From Candidatus Thorarchaeota archaeon MP8T_1 (GTDB taxonomy: Archaea > Asgardarchaeota > Thorarchaeia > Thorarchaeales > Thorarchaeaceae), in NCBI GenBank assembly GCA_002825465.1, contig PJER01000010.1, positions 1 to 64,000 on the forward strand: a DNA stretch of 64,000 nucleotides. Reading direction: 5' to 3'. The notes under the pieces were generated by a model that made no database searches, was not told where the DNA came from, and was given only the letters and a program-made list of their open reading frames with translations. The position numbers and the translations under genes are program-made. Positions within the stretch are counted from its first letter, which is position 1, and every line of letters starts with the position of its first letter. Positions 8,811 to 16,963 of this stretch are shown here, piece by piece.

Positions 8811-8937
8811 TTACACGCTCTGATTTCCTCTTAGGGATTGACAGTTTTCGCTCCTAATTAGTACTTGTTCTTTGTCATGTAGTCCTTACTGATAATCCTA
8901 AAAGGAAAACTGATAGGGTCAATACTGAGGTCTAGTA

Positions 8938-9945
8938 GTGAGCTTTGATATTCTGAAAGACGGGCATCAGATATTGAAGTCACCATTAGATGAATTTGAT
9001 GACTGGTTGTATCAAGCATTTCAAACAAGAGTGAATTCTTTTGGGACCCAATTAATCTGTTATAGCCCTACTGCATATCCCTACGAGATTAAAGATCATA
9101 GACAAGCACATTCAAGCAATTTTCTCTCTCTCAGCATAACTGGATCATCCTGTTCGCTGAACTGTGAACACTGTGATGGAAGACTCTTGAAAGGGATGGA
9201 ATCAACTATCACACCCGACTCGTTGTATGACCGATGTGTCGAAATCAAGAAGCAAGGTGGTGCGGGAGTTCTAATCAGTGGAGGGTCTGACTCAAAAGGT
9301 CACGTTCCATTGGAACGTTTTGGAAAAGCAATTGGTCGAGTCAAGAAAGAGTTAGGTCTTCAGGTAGTAGTCCATACTGGTCTTGTAACTCCTGAAACAG
9401 CATCTCAGTTAGCAGAAGCAGGAATCGATGCCGCAATGCTTGATGTCATAGGAGATGATGATGTTTCATCGAAGGTATATCACATAGTAGATGGACCAAG
9501 GAAAATGAGACAATCTCTAGACATCCTTGAAGAGAATAAAATACCAACAGTACCTCATGTTCTTGTTGGTTTAGACTACGGACATCTTAAGGGAGAGATA
9601 GAATCTCTTCAGATGATATCTGAAGGTTCTCCTTCAGCTGTTGTTATAATTGCACTCAGTCCTGTGCGTAACACTCCAATGGAAAATGTTACACCACCCT
9701 CTCCTGAAAATATTGGGCGAATTATGACTACAACCCGTCTGGGTTTTCCTGACATTCCGATTCTTTTGGGTTGTGCTCGTCCAAAAGGACAACACAAGAT
9801 TGACACCGATATGTATGCAATTCAAAGTGGAATGAACGGTATCGCACTCATCAGTCAAGAAGGGGTTGACTTTGCACGTAAAAAGGGTCTTGAGCCCATA
9901 TTTGAAGATGTGTGCTGTAGCCTTGCATTTCAGACACTATTATAA
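8938..9945 (+). CDS. Radical SAM protein, biotin-synthase-related (possible LipS-like)
   Basis: A 335-residue radical SAM enzyme. The iron-sulfur motif CSLNCEHC (CxxxCxxC) is near residues 72-79, and GVLISGGSDSKGHVPL near residue 107 corresponds to the SAM-binding GGE-like strand. The SISGSS/LSITGSSC lead-in and the SGGSDSKG segment recall the archaeal uncharacterised biotin synthase homologues, some of which act in the two-protein archaeal lipoyl synthase LipS1/LipS2. I recognise the family shape but cannot decide the substrate. The start is GTG at 8938. Its last 16 bases overlap the end of the convergent membrane protein gene. Confidence 0.75.
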   Translation: MSFDILKDGHQILKSPLDEFDDWLYQAFQTRVNSFGTQLICYSPTAYPYEIKDHRQAHSSNFLSLSITGSSCSLNCEHCDGRLLKGMESTITPDSLYDRCVEIKKQGGAGVLISGGSDSKGHVPLERFGKAIGRVKKELGLQVVVHTGLVTPETASQLAEAGIDAAMLDVIGDDDVSSKVYHIVDGPRKMRQSLDILEENKIPTVPHVLVGLDYGHLKGEIESLQMISEGSPSAVVIIALSPVRNTPMENVTPPSPENIGRIMTTTRLGFPDIPILLGCARPKGQHKIDTDMYAIQSGMNGIALISQEGVDFARKKGLEPIFEDVCCSLAFQTLL

Positions 9946-10478
9946 TTTCTAACAATCCATCCTGCAATCTCGTAACCGAGGTCAAAAAACCAGAGTCCTA
10001 TTGCTGCCGGTAATAATAATGGCCAGATTATTGAGATTAGAAGACCTGACACCTTCAAAGTAAAGCGGTATTCAAAGAACTTGTAAGCTCTAGGCGAAAA
10101 GTCCTTGTCTGCCCAATCATTTCCTTTTTCATCAAGAACCGAAGCGAGAAACAACATTATCACGAGTGTGAACCAGTCTAACCAATTATTGATTTCTGGC
10201 ACTCCAATTAATATCAGTACGACAAAGATTAGCACAAAACCTACTGCAAATTGAATACGATTGACTTTTCCTGAAACAAGAACACCGATTGTTATACTTG
10301 TCATCAAGATCAAGTCCCATACCGATATTGTCATAATGAGGCCAAAGAGAATTCCCGAAAGAGCCAGTGGCCACCAAGCAAGACTTGGCCTATCCATCTC
10401 ATCAAGAAGGTCATCTCCTATTTTCAGAGTTAATCCTGCAAGAAAATATGCTGTGAAATACGCCACCCACTCTAACAT
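9930..10478 (-). CDS. Multi-spanning membrane protein of unknown function
   Basis: A 182-residue hydrophobic protein with about five or six predicted membrane segments (for example WWPLALSGILFGLIMTI, IQFAVGFVLIFVVLILIGV and LLISIIWPLLLPAAIGLWFF). Acidic motifs lie between them: IGDDLLDEMDRP near residue 20 and VLDEKGNDWADKDFSPR near residue 113. Two aspartate-rich loops flanking membrane segments are also seen in UbiA-type prenyltransferases, but the spacing and length do not fit well, so no function is assigned. Its 3' end overlaps the convergent radical SAM gene by 16 bases. Confidence 0.7.
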   Translation of the reverse strand: MLEWVAYFTAYFLAGLTLKIGDDLLDEMDRPSLAWWPLALSGILFGLIMTISVWDLILMTSITIGVLVSGKVNRIQFAVGFVLIFVVLILIGVPEINNWLDWFTLVIMLFLASVLDEKGNDWADKDFSPRAYKFFEYRFTLKVSGLLISIIWPLLLPAAIGLWFFDLGYEIAGWIVRNYNSV

Positions 10479-10632
10479 CTAAATTCACCATTAAGAAACA
10501 AATAATATTGCAATAGTGGCCCCTCAGCTTAACTATGACTCGTAATCGGACCCGAAAGCCCTACGATAGCCATTTACATCACCGGAGCCAATTGGACTTC
10601 CGATGATATATTGATAAAACTTCGTTATTGTC

Positions 10633-10917
10633 CTACATGAGGAAAACAGGTGTACCAATAGCCTGTCCAGGGAGGTTTGTGCGGAATTTTGCTCGAACAG
10701 CACCACTGTTTCCATGCACACCAAGTACTTGCCCTAAGAATTCCTTCTCTTCTGGTGAGACCCACTTCACTTTTCGACCGACGAGTGTTGCGGCCTCCGC
10801 CCGAGTACTACAATCACTGAATAGCAATATCACCTGATTTACGTGTTGTAAGTGCTTGCCTCTTCGATAGCTAGTGACAACACCTTTCTGACCAGTTGAT
10901 ACTTTACTTTTAGACAT
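10633..10917 (-). CDS. rpl35ae: Large ribosomal subunit protein eL33 (L35Ae)
   Basis: A 94-residue basic protein that matches L35Ae over its length: GVVTSYRRGKHLQHVNQVILLF, AATLVGRKVKWVSPEEKEFLG, VLGVHGNSGAVRAKFRTNLP, and GQAIGTPVFLM at the end. This is a small beta-barrel protein of the large ribosomal subunit, shared by eukaryotes and only part of the archaea. It is preceded by AGGAGG just upstream of the ATG. It appears to be transcribed alone or after the upstream membrane-protein gene. Its presence fits Asgard and other lineages with eukaryote-like ribosomal proteins. Confidence 0.93.
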   Translation of the reverse strand: MSKSKVSTGQKGVVTSYRRGKHLQHVNQVILLFSDCSTRAEAATLVGRKVKWVSPEEKEFLGQVLGVHGNSGAVRAKFRTNLPGQAIGTPVFLM

Positions 10918-11001
10918 GCGGAGTTCCTCCTAAGGAATTCTGATGAACGCCCTTTGGATTCGGATATAAGACTTACTGAATGAACTTAATTCTTGTAGAT
11001 A

Positions 11002-11643
11002 TTAGTCAATCCCTGGTCCAGCACTTGTTTCCGTAGTAGAATCCTCTGAACTTGATTTGGAGATTTGCCTCTGAAAACGAGCATCTTCTTCTTTTCCTTT
11101 TTCGATAAGCACGTCTCGAATGACCCATCCGACCTGATCCTGCCTCTGCGCAATCTTGAACAATGCAAACCATGTTCTCCCATCACCCATTGCTCCTTGA
11201 AGATACAAATCATCTACCATCATTTTTGCTACTCCAATCTTATCAGTAGATGTCTTGATTGCAGTTATGATACGCCCCTCTGCCAGAACTACATCTCTCA
11301 CTCTCCATGCATGCTGTAATGCACTAATTAGTGAGAGAAACACAACAAAGAGTACGATTGGAAATGCATTGTTAACATCAGTGATTGGAAATAATGAAAA
11401 TCCTAGAGCATATAGCGACGCTACTAATAGAATGAGGAAGATTGCACCTTCCCCCAATGCATTTTCAAAACGGTTTGCGCGCCACTCATAATACTTGGAT
11501 AACCTTGTAGATGGAGTGCGAAATGACATGATATCTGCAAGATACTGGTTTCGGGAAATTCGTCCTAGATACAGCCAGACCGATTGAAGGAATAATGCGT
11601 GCATGAAGAAAACTACTATTACGGGATTGAAGAAGGTCTGCAT
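11002..11643 (-). CDS. Membrane protein of unknown function
   Basis: A 213-residue protein with an N-terminal membrane segment (VIVVFFMHALFLQSVWLYL), a 50-residue cytosolic stretch, two further membrane segments around residues 68-110 (EGAIFLILLVASLYALGFSLF and FPIVLFVVFLSLISAL), then a soluble tail of about 100 residues ending in a serine/threonine/glutamate-rich stretch. No family is recognised. The gene lies upstream of the eL33 gene on the same strand, 84 bases away, and could share its transcript. The coding call rests on length, codon pattern and a clean membrane topology. Confidence 0.7.
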   Translation of the reverse strand: MQTFFNPVIVVFFMHALFLQSVWLYLGRISRNQYLADIMSFRTPSTRLSKYYEWRANRFENALGEGAIFLILLVASLYALGFSLFPITDVNNAFPIVLFVVFLSLISALQHAWRVRDVVLAEGRIITAIKTSTDKIGVAKMMVDDLYLQGAMGDGRTWFALFKIAQRQDQVGWVIRDVLIEKGKEEDARFQRQISKSSSEDSTTETSAGPGID

Positions 11644-11808
11644 ACCTTAACTCATAGTTGTTTATGTTTAAAACATATGGAATGACGCTTTGAAGAATAC
11701 TTTCGGAACCCTCCCCAGAATACGATTGTTCGTCCTATGATACGATACACTATAAAAAATCTGAACCCTTCTTGAGGTAGTGTATTCATAGGGTTTATTC
11801 TGGATTGT

Positions 11809-11850
11809 GCGGGTCCGGGTCTTGCCCTCCCGGATTGTACCTGGGCTCGC
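11809..11850 (+). other. GC-rich 12-bp hairpin in the leader region of the deoxyhypusine synthase gene
   Basis: GCGGGTCCGGGT (11809-11820) pairs throughout, allowing G-U, with ACCTGGGCTCGC (11839-11850) around an 18-base loop. A CT-rich run ending in six or more T follows. The GC content stands out sharply from the AT-rich surroundings. It could be a terminator, a leader structure or a small RNA. The 3' half of a tRNA was considered because translation gives a tRNA-tail-like peptide, but no matching acceptor strand lies upstream. Confidence 0.45.
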
Positions 11851-11908
11851 CTCCTCCTCTTTTTTCTTACAGAATCACTTATCTCTAGTCTCATTATTTG
11901 TGACTCTC

Positions 11909-12826
11909 ATGGATAGAGTTCATCATATCGACCCTACAACCATTAAAGATTCCAAGGGATTTCTGGAAGCAATGGATAGTGTTGGAGTACTTGGTGCTGG
12001 GCGGATAGGCAGAGCCTCACAAATAATCCAGCGTATGTTCGATGATATCGAGTGCTTCACGTTCCTCTCAATGTCAGGTCCAATGGTTCCCGGAGGATTA
12101 AGAAAGATTGTAAGTCATCTGGTTGAGACTGGAAAGATAGATGCTATCGTCACAAGCGGTGCAAATATTGTGCATGATTTAGTGGAAGCATATGGTGGCG
12201 CACACTACCGAGTTCCTGTTGGAAAAGATGATTATGAGTTAAGAGAAGCGGGAATGGGTCGAATAGCTGATATCTATGTGAAAGAAGAGGATTTTGAGAA
12301 GTTCGAGAAGGGAATCTACCAGTTCCTTGACGACCTTCCAGATGATAAGATGACCACCCTTGCTCCTAGTGAATTTCTCTCACTACTTGGTCAGACAATT
12401 AATGATGATGATTCAATCCTGAAACAAGCTGCACTGAAAGAAGTTCCAATCTTCTCACCAGGACTGATGGACTCGATGTTAGGATTCCATCTCTACACCT
12501 ATAGCACAACTAAGAAACTAGCACTTGACTTTGTGAAGGATCTACGTATCTTAGGTGAGATAGTCACCCAGACTAAGAAGACAGGAGCAGTCATGCTTGG
12601 AGGTGGGCTCACGAAACATTTCACCATGGGTTCTACAATACTCAGGGGCGGTCTTGACATGGCTGTTCAAATTACCCTGGACCGTCCTGAAGGTGGGAGT
12701 CTTGGAGGTGCACCTCTAGTAGAAGGAGTATCCTGGCAAAAAATGCAAACCGAGTCTAATTTCGAGACAGTCATAGGTGATGCAACCGTTGTTTTTCCAC
12801 TCTTAGTCATTGGAATACTGTCTTAA
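11909..12826 (+). CDS. dys: Deoxyhypusine synthase
   Basis: A 305-residue enzyme that transfers the butylamine part of spermidine to a lysine of aIF5A, the first step of hypusine formation, using NAD. Family features are MSGPMVPGGLRKIVSHLVE near residue 55, IDAIVTSGANIVHDLVEA, ADIYV, a proline/glycine-rich FSPGLMDSMLGFHLY, and the active-site lysine in MLGGGLTKHF, which is intact. The start at ATG 11909 gives an N terminus of normal length; an open frame extends upstream to 11807 through the GC-rich hairpin but is probably not translated. Its 3' end overlaps the convergent surface-protein gene by four bases. Confidence 0.95.
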   Translation: MDRVHHIDPTTIKDSKGFLEAMDSVGVLGAGRIGRASQIIQRMFDDIECFTFLSMSGPMVPGGLRKIVSHLVETGKIDAIVTSGANIVHDLVEAYGGAHYRVPVGKDDYELREAGMGRIADIYVKEEDFEKFEKGIYQFLDDLPDDKMTTLAPSEFLSLLGQTINDDDSILKQAALKEVPIFSPGLMDSMLGFHLYTYSTTKKLALDFVKDLRILGEIVTQTKKTGAVMLGGGLTKHFTMGSTILRGGLDMAVQITLDRPEGGSLGGAPLVEGVSWQKMQTESNFETVIGDATVVFPLLVIGILS

Positions 12827-15507
12827 TCTTCCTCTGAAATTACCTCTTCGATCGAGTCTAGAAGTTCTGCCATTTCTAGGTCTATCAAATCCTGGTATTC
12901 TTTGGTTTCCCTTATCTGCTTCTTTTGACCCAGTATGAATACTAATGCTATTGCGAATACTGGAAGAGCCCCTAATAATATCACAATTGAAAGGTTACCA
13001 TACAAGATTTGCATAACAGAGAGATTCGCATCATTGGGATCAAATCCATTTCGCAGCTCCCATGCATCAGAATACGAATCTGAATCTGAATCAACCATAT
13101 CTGGTCTTGTTCCAGCTATATACTCCTCAATATTCGATAACGTATCCCCATCCAGATCTAATAAGGCATCGTTCACAAGTGGATTCAGTCCATATGCATA
13201 CTCCCAATTATCTGGTAGTGAATCCATGTCTGAATCGCTACTAAGGGGATTTGTACCTAGAACTAGGACTTCAAATCCATCAGATAGAGTATCTTGATCA
13301 CTATCACTATTTTTTGGGTCACATCCATGGATATACTCTTCCAGATTGTCTAGTGTATCACCATCATCATCCAAAAAGGAATCGTCAACCAGCAGGTCGA
13401 ATCCGTATGCATACTCCCACCCATCCGGCATAAAATCAAAATCTGAGTCTGTATTGTTTGCAGAAGAACCAAGGGTTGCTTCCAAAAGATTACTTAGAGT
13501 ATCATCGTCTTCATCTTCATTTGCATCATCAGCAAGGGGATTCAATCCATTATGTACCTCATAGAAATCCAACATGAGATCTGAATCAGAATCAGGCAAC
13601 ATACAGTTAGTGTGGTAGACCATGTACTCCTCCCAATCTGATAAGAGATCAAAATCGCTATCAAATTCAGTAGGAAGCGAACCTACAATGTGTACCTCAA
13701 ATCCATCTTCTAATAGATCTAAGTCTGAATCTGCACATAGTAAATTGGTACCGTACTCGTAAAGCTCCTCCACATTAGTTAGCATATCTCCATCATGATC
13801 TAGATCACCATCGAGTGTTCCATTACCAAATGTGCAATTTGAGAGAGGATTAGTTCCCAACTGATAGATCTCGAGATAATCTCCTAAAAGATCAAAATCG
13901 GAATCAGGATTACGAGTGTCCGTTCCAAGTATCATCTCTTCTGTGTCTAAAATCTCGTCTGAATCCCAATCCGAGCTATCTGAAATCGCTGATACAAAGA
14001 TGTCATACCCATTATACCCTCCTGGATTGTACGTGGAATCCACGGGATTCCTCATTGGGAAATCCTCTGATTGAGTCCAACCACATATGTACATAGTATT
14101 TCTACTATCCACTGATATTGAAGTGGCTTTATCAAGTAGCGAACCGCCAAGGTATGAACCGATTACAACTGAGCACGATTCAATATTCAATCTGAAGACA
14201 AACACATCTGCTCCTCCGTTAAAGGTTGAATCATAGGAGTTCTTGATCAAGCCTACCAAGGTGTTTGACATCCCACAAACATATACACTCCCCACATCAT
14301 TGACAAAAAGGTCCTGCGGCCATTCAGCACCAGATGTACCAAAGAATGTAGAATAATTCAATGTCCCCTCTGGATTGAACACAGTTAAGAAACCATCAAC
14401 CGAATCTCTTGTATAGGAATAAGATGTTTTCAGTGCTCGGAGAGTGGGGAAATTAGAAGAAGTAGTAGTTCCAGTCACATATATACATCCTAGAGAATCT
14501 GAATCAATTCCCTCTGTGCTCTCGACATCAATTCCTCCAAGAAACGTTGAGAAATTCAGGGTATAGGATGGATTGATTTTAGTCACAAACCCATCATTCT
14601 CCCCCTCAAATGTTTGGTCCATTGCATTCAGAATTGGAAAATCAAATGACCAAGTTGTGCCGCTAACGCATATTGCTCCTTCCTCATCTACAGAAATTCC
14701 ACTAATCTCTTCACGTTCTCCTCCTCCTAACAATGTTGAAAATAGGAGGCTAGTTCCGCTACTGCTCAACTTTGAAACAAAACACTCTTCATATCCATCA
14801 AATGAATGATCGACTGGACTTCGTGTTGGAAAATTAGTTGATTGTGTCTCTCCTGCGATATAGGCTTCCCCGTATTGGTTGACATCAATAGCTATTCCGC
14901 TTTCAACAGATGACCCTCCCAGAAAAGTCGAATAAACAAACCCTGTCCCTGCTTGGTTAATTTTGCAGACAAAACAATCTGATTCATCTAGAGTACTATC
15001 GAAAGCGCTCACAATTGGAAAGTCTTCAGAATCAGTTCCCCCGGTCAGGTACACAAAGCCTACATCATCAACAAAGATGTCATAAATTGCATCATATCCT
15101 GCACCCCCAATGAATGTAGAATACACTATTGTTCCATTCGGATTGATTTTTGTAAGGAATCCATCAGGGGTCCTGCCATCAATTGTATCATCTAGTGGAT
15201 TGACGAGTGGGTAGTCCCTCGAGGTTGTTGTACCTGCAATGTAGATATTTCCTGCGGCATCTGTATCTGAACAGATGTCTTCCTCATCGCCACCCCCTCC
15301 TAAGAATGATGAGAAATTGAGAAGTGAGGGGTCATCTGAAAATACCATATGCTTCTCTGGTTCTATAGATCCTACCAACACATTAGATCCATCAGTAATG
15401 TAATAGCTCTCTGTGTTTCCCCATGGCAAGATTAGAGTTAGCATGAAGATTGTCAAAACGCCAATCGCTAACCTATTTTTTATCAACACCTCTGAACGAA
15501 CTCCCAA
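12823..15507 (-). CDS. Large surface protein: SBBP beta-propeller plus thrombospondin-3-like repeats, membrane anchored
   Basis: An 894-residue protein. A signal segment lies at residues 13-29 (LAIGVLTIFMLTLILPW). Residues 60-500 hold about eight SBBP repeats, each with the pattern YSTFLGG, a calcium-like D/N loop, and xAGxTxSxDFP, forming beta-propeller blades. Residues 510-830 hold acidic D-x-D-x-D-G repeats of the thrombospondin type 3 class (DSDFDLLxDxxE, DGDTLSNLEEY), probably a calcium-stiffened stalk. A membrane helix at about 838-859 and a 35-residue charged cytosolic tail complete it. The start is uncertain: TTG 15507 as listed, or GTG 15489, which has a GGGAG upstream. It is probably an S-layer-associated or adhesive protein; no enzyme motif is seen. 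Confidence 0.88.
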   Translation of the reverse strand: MGVRSEVLIKNRLAIGVLTIFMLTLILPWGNTESYYITDGSNVLVGSIEPEKHMVFSDDPSLLNFSSFLGGGGDEEDICSDTDAAGNIYIAGTTTSRDYPLVNPLDDTIDGRTPDGFLTKINPNGTIVYSTFIGGAGYDAIYDIFVDDVGFVYLTGGTDSEDFPIVSAFDSTLDESDCFVCKINQAGTGFVYSTFLGGSSVESGIAIDVNQYGEAYIAGETQSTNFPTRSPVDHSFDGYEECFVSKLSSSGTSLLFSTLLGGGEREEISGISVDEEGAICVSGTTWSFDFPILNAMDQTFEGENDGFVTKINPSYTLNFSTFLGGIDVESTEGIDSDSLGCIYVTGTTTSSNFPTLRALKTSYSYTRDSVDGFLTVFNPEGTLNYSTFFGTSGAEWPQDLFVNDVGSVYVCGMSNTLVGLIKNSYDSTFNGGADVFVFRLNIESCSVVIGSYLGGSLLDKATSISVDSRNTMYICGWTQSEDFPMRNPVDSTYNPGGYNGYDIFVSAISDSSDWDSDEILDTEEMILGTDTRNPDSDFDLLGDYLEIYQLGTNPLSNCTFGNGTLDGDLDHDGDMLTNVEELYEYGTNLLCADSDLDLLEDGFEVHIVGSLPTEFDSDFDLLSDWEEYMVYHTNCMLPDSDSDLMLDFYEVHNGLNPLADDANEDEDDDTLSNLLEATLGSSANNTDSDFDFMPDGWEYAYGFDLLVDDSFLDDDGDTLDNLEEYIHGCDPKNSDSDQDTLSDGFEVLVLGTNPLSSDSDMDSLPDNWEYAYGLNPLVNDALLDLDGDTLSNIEEYIAGTRPDMVDSDSDSYSDAWELRNGFDPNDANLSVMQILYGNLSIVILLGALPVFAIALVFILGQKKQIRETKEYQDLIDLEMAELLDSIEEVISEED

Positions 15508-15613
15508 CTACTTCACTTACTATTTTGCATCAAACCCTCATAACTATTCTGAACTAAGAATATAATTCATAATAGTCAAATACATTTTCAGAAATCAAGT
15601 CAGAGTGGTTATT

Positions 15614-16015
15614 ATGAGAGACAAGAAGTGGCCAATGCCATATAGAGATGGATCTGTATACTTTCAGTATCAAGTGAAGGATTTTACTCGAGCCACGAAG
15701 TTCTATGAGGAAATCATGGGGTTCGAGAAGAAATGGGACGGTGGTTCAGAGGCTGGATGGGCAGAGTTTGAACTTCCAGTTGAAGGAGCAAGACTTGGTC
15801 TCAATCTGATTCGTGGTGGTGAGCACCGTCAGGGGTCTGGTACTCTCACAATAGATGTCATTGATCTTGAAGAATGCAAGACCTACCTTGAAGGGAAAGG
15901 GCTTGAAACCACTGATATAGTAGATGTCCCCAATATGGTTTCATATTTTAATACCAAAGACTCTGAGGGCAATCCGATTCAGTTTGTTTCTGAACCCAGA
16001 GTCAAGACTGAATAA
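15614..16015 (+). CDS. VOC-superfamily protein (glyoxalase/dioxygenase fold)
   Basis: A 133-residue protein with the two beta-alpha-beta-beta-beta modules of the vicinal oxygen chelate fold: SVYFQYQVKDFTRATKFYEEIMGF, WAEFELPVEGARLGLNLI, TLTIDVIDLEECKTYLEGKGL and FNTKDSEGNPIQFVSE, which carries the usual terminal glutamate. The metal-ligand histidine usually found in the first strand is replaced (YFQYQV), so metal binding and activity are uncertain. An in-frame GTG lies at 15605; ATG 15614 is preferred because GAG-TGG lies at a suitable distance. The substrate is unknown. Confidence 0.82.
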   Translation: MRDKKWPMPYRDGSVYFQYQVKDFTRATKFYEEIMGFEKKWDGGSEAGWAEFELPVEGARLGLNLIRGGEHRQGSGTLTIDVIDLEECKTYLEGKGLETTDIVDVPNMVSYFNTKDSEGNPIQFVSEPRVKTE

Positions 16016-16022
16016 TGTTGTT

Positions 16023-16241
16023 CTAGTTATCATACTTGGCTGCAATGTATAGTCCAATCAGCATGATTATGATTCCAAGATAGAGATGATGGAACTGGAA
16101 TCCTCCGATGATATAGGGATCAAAATCTGGTAAGAAATGAAGATAATCTGGCACGGTAACAAAATCATGCAAATCATCTACAAACAATACTAGTCCTAAG
16201 AGGAAGGTCAAGATACCTCCTGCAACGCCTGTCTTTCCCAC
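16023..16241 (-). CDS. Small two-helix membrane protein
   Basis: A 72-residue protein (75 if the TTG at 16250 is used). One membrane segment (GGILTFLLGLVLFVDDL) lies at the N terminus and one at the C terminus (LYLGIIIMLIGLYIAAKYDN), with a loop between them containing DYLHFLPDFDPY and a HH pair. GTG at 16241 is preferred because AGGAG lies nine bases upstream, whereas it touches the TTG. It ends a few bases after the convergent VOC gene. No function is recognised. Confidence 0.6.
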   Translation of the reverse strand: MGKTGVAGGILTFLLGLVLFVDDLHDFVTVPDYLHFLPDFDPYIIGGFQFHHLYLGIIIMLIGLYIAAKYDN

Positions 16242-16427
16242 GTTATTCAACTCCTAAAGTATCCTAGAAGACGCTATGTATATGGTAATGAAGTGTTATC
16301 AATCATCGCACTCACCAAAAATGCGCTCTACGAGACCGCACTCATCAAGAAACAGATAGTACAACTAATGATCTTTGAGCACATTGAAATATCAAACTAA
16401 TCGCACTTGCAATGTAGGAGGAGAAAA

Positions 16428-16892
16428 ATGCCTGACAGAGAATGGAGATTCTTGGATAAATGGGCAGAGTTGATAATGACGTTGGCAACGATTGTGGCCC
16501 CGTTTATGACTATCATGTCCAATATTACCGGTCGGGGTATTAGTATAGCAATAACTGCGCTCTTCTGGGCGATCTTTCCACCTACATCTCCCACTAGTGG
16601 ATTTCAGATTCTAGATGCGCACTGGTTACCTGGTAGTCTCTCACTTGGGTTCTTCAATATCCTTTTTGCATTCTTTGTAATTGGTTACATACGAGGTAAG
16701 TCTAGTAAAAGAAAGATGCTTGCTGCTGGAGCTATGACAATAATAATCCCAATGATAGCATTCTTCTCAGTTTTGCCATATATGATTTTGAACGAGTACT
16801 TTGTCTATATCGGTCCAATTCCTATTCAGCTAGCTATTGGTCTTTTTCTAATGCGTTCTCTTGGTCCTCAAGAACCCACAACACCATGGTGA
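16428..16892 (+). CDS. Small multi-spanning membrane protein
   Basis: A 154-residue hydrophobic protein with four or five membrane segments (LIMTLATIVAPFMTIMS, ISIAITALFWAIF, LGFFNILFAFFVIGYI, AMTIIIPMIAFFSVLPYMI and IPIQLAIGLFLMRSLG). The ATG at 16428 is well supported by GTAGGAGGAG directly upstream. The open frame reaches back to 16407, but those residues are dropped. No family is recognised. It precedes the LVIVD surface-protein gene by about 70 bases on the same strand. Confidence 0.72.
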   Translation: MPDREWRFLDKWAELIMTLATIVAPFMTIMSNITGRGISIAITALFWAIFPPTSPTSGFQILDAHWLPGSLSLGFFNILFAFFVIGYIRGKSSKRKMLAAGAMTIIIPMIAFFSVLPYMILNEYFVYIGPIPIQLAIGLFLMRSLGPQEPTTPW

Positions 16893-16963
16893 AAGAATGA
16901 GATGATAACTAGGTTCCTAAGGTTATTAACCAACTTTTGTATATTCTTAGCAGGAGTTCTGTA

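Noticed and set aside
10533..10724. 63-residue minus-strand frame downstream of eL33, and a possible RNA gene there
   Set aside because: The frame overlaps the eL33 3' end in another frame and has no ribosome binding site. The region lacks a cloverleaf or GTTCRA signature.
11809..11840. Possible tRNA 3' half (the peptide reading MRVRVLPSR is typical of translated tRNA tails)
   Set aside because: A T-arm-like stem is possible, but the loop lacks the conserved TTCRA and no matching acceptor or anticodon arm lies upstream.
12935..13564. Open frames opposite the thrombospondin-3 repeats
   Set aside because: They are shadows of the acidic D/S-rich repeats: the antisense reads as serine/histidine/tyrosine-rich low-complexity sequence with no family features.
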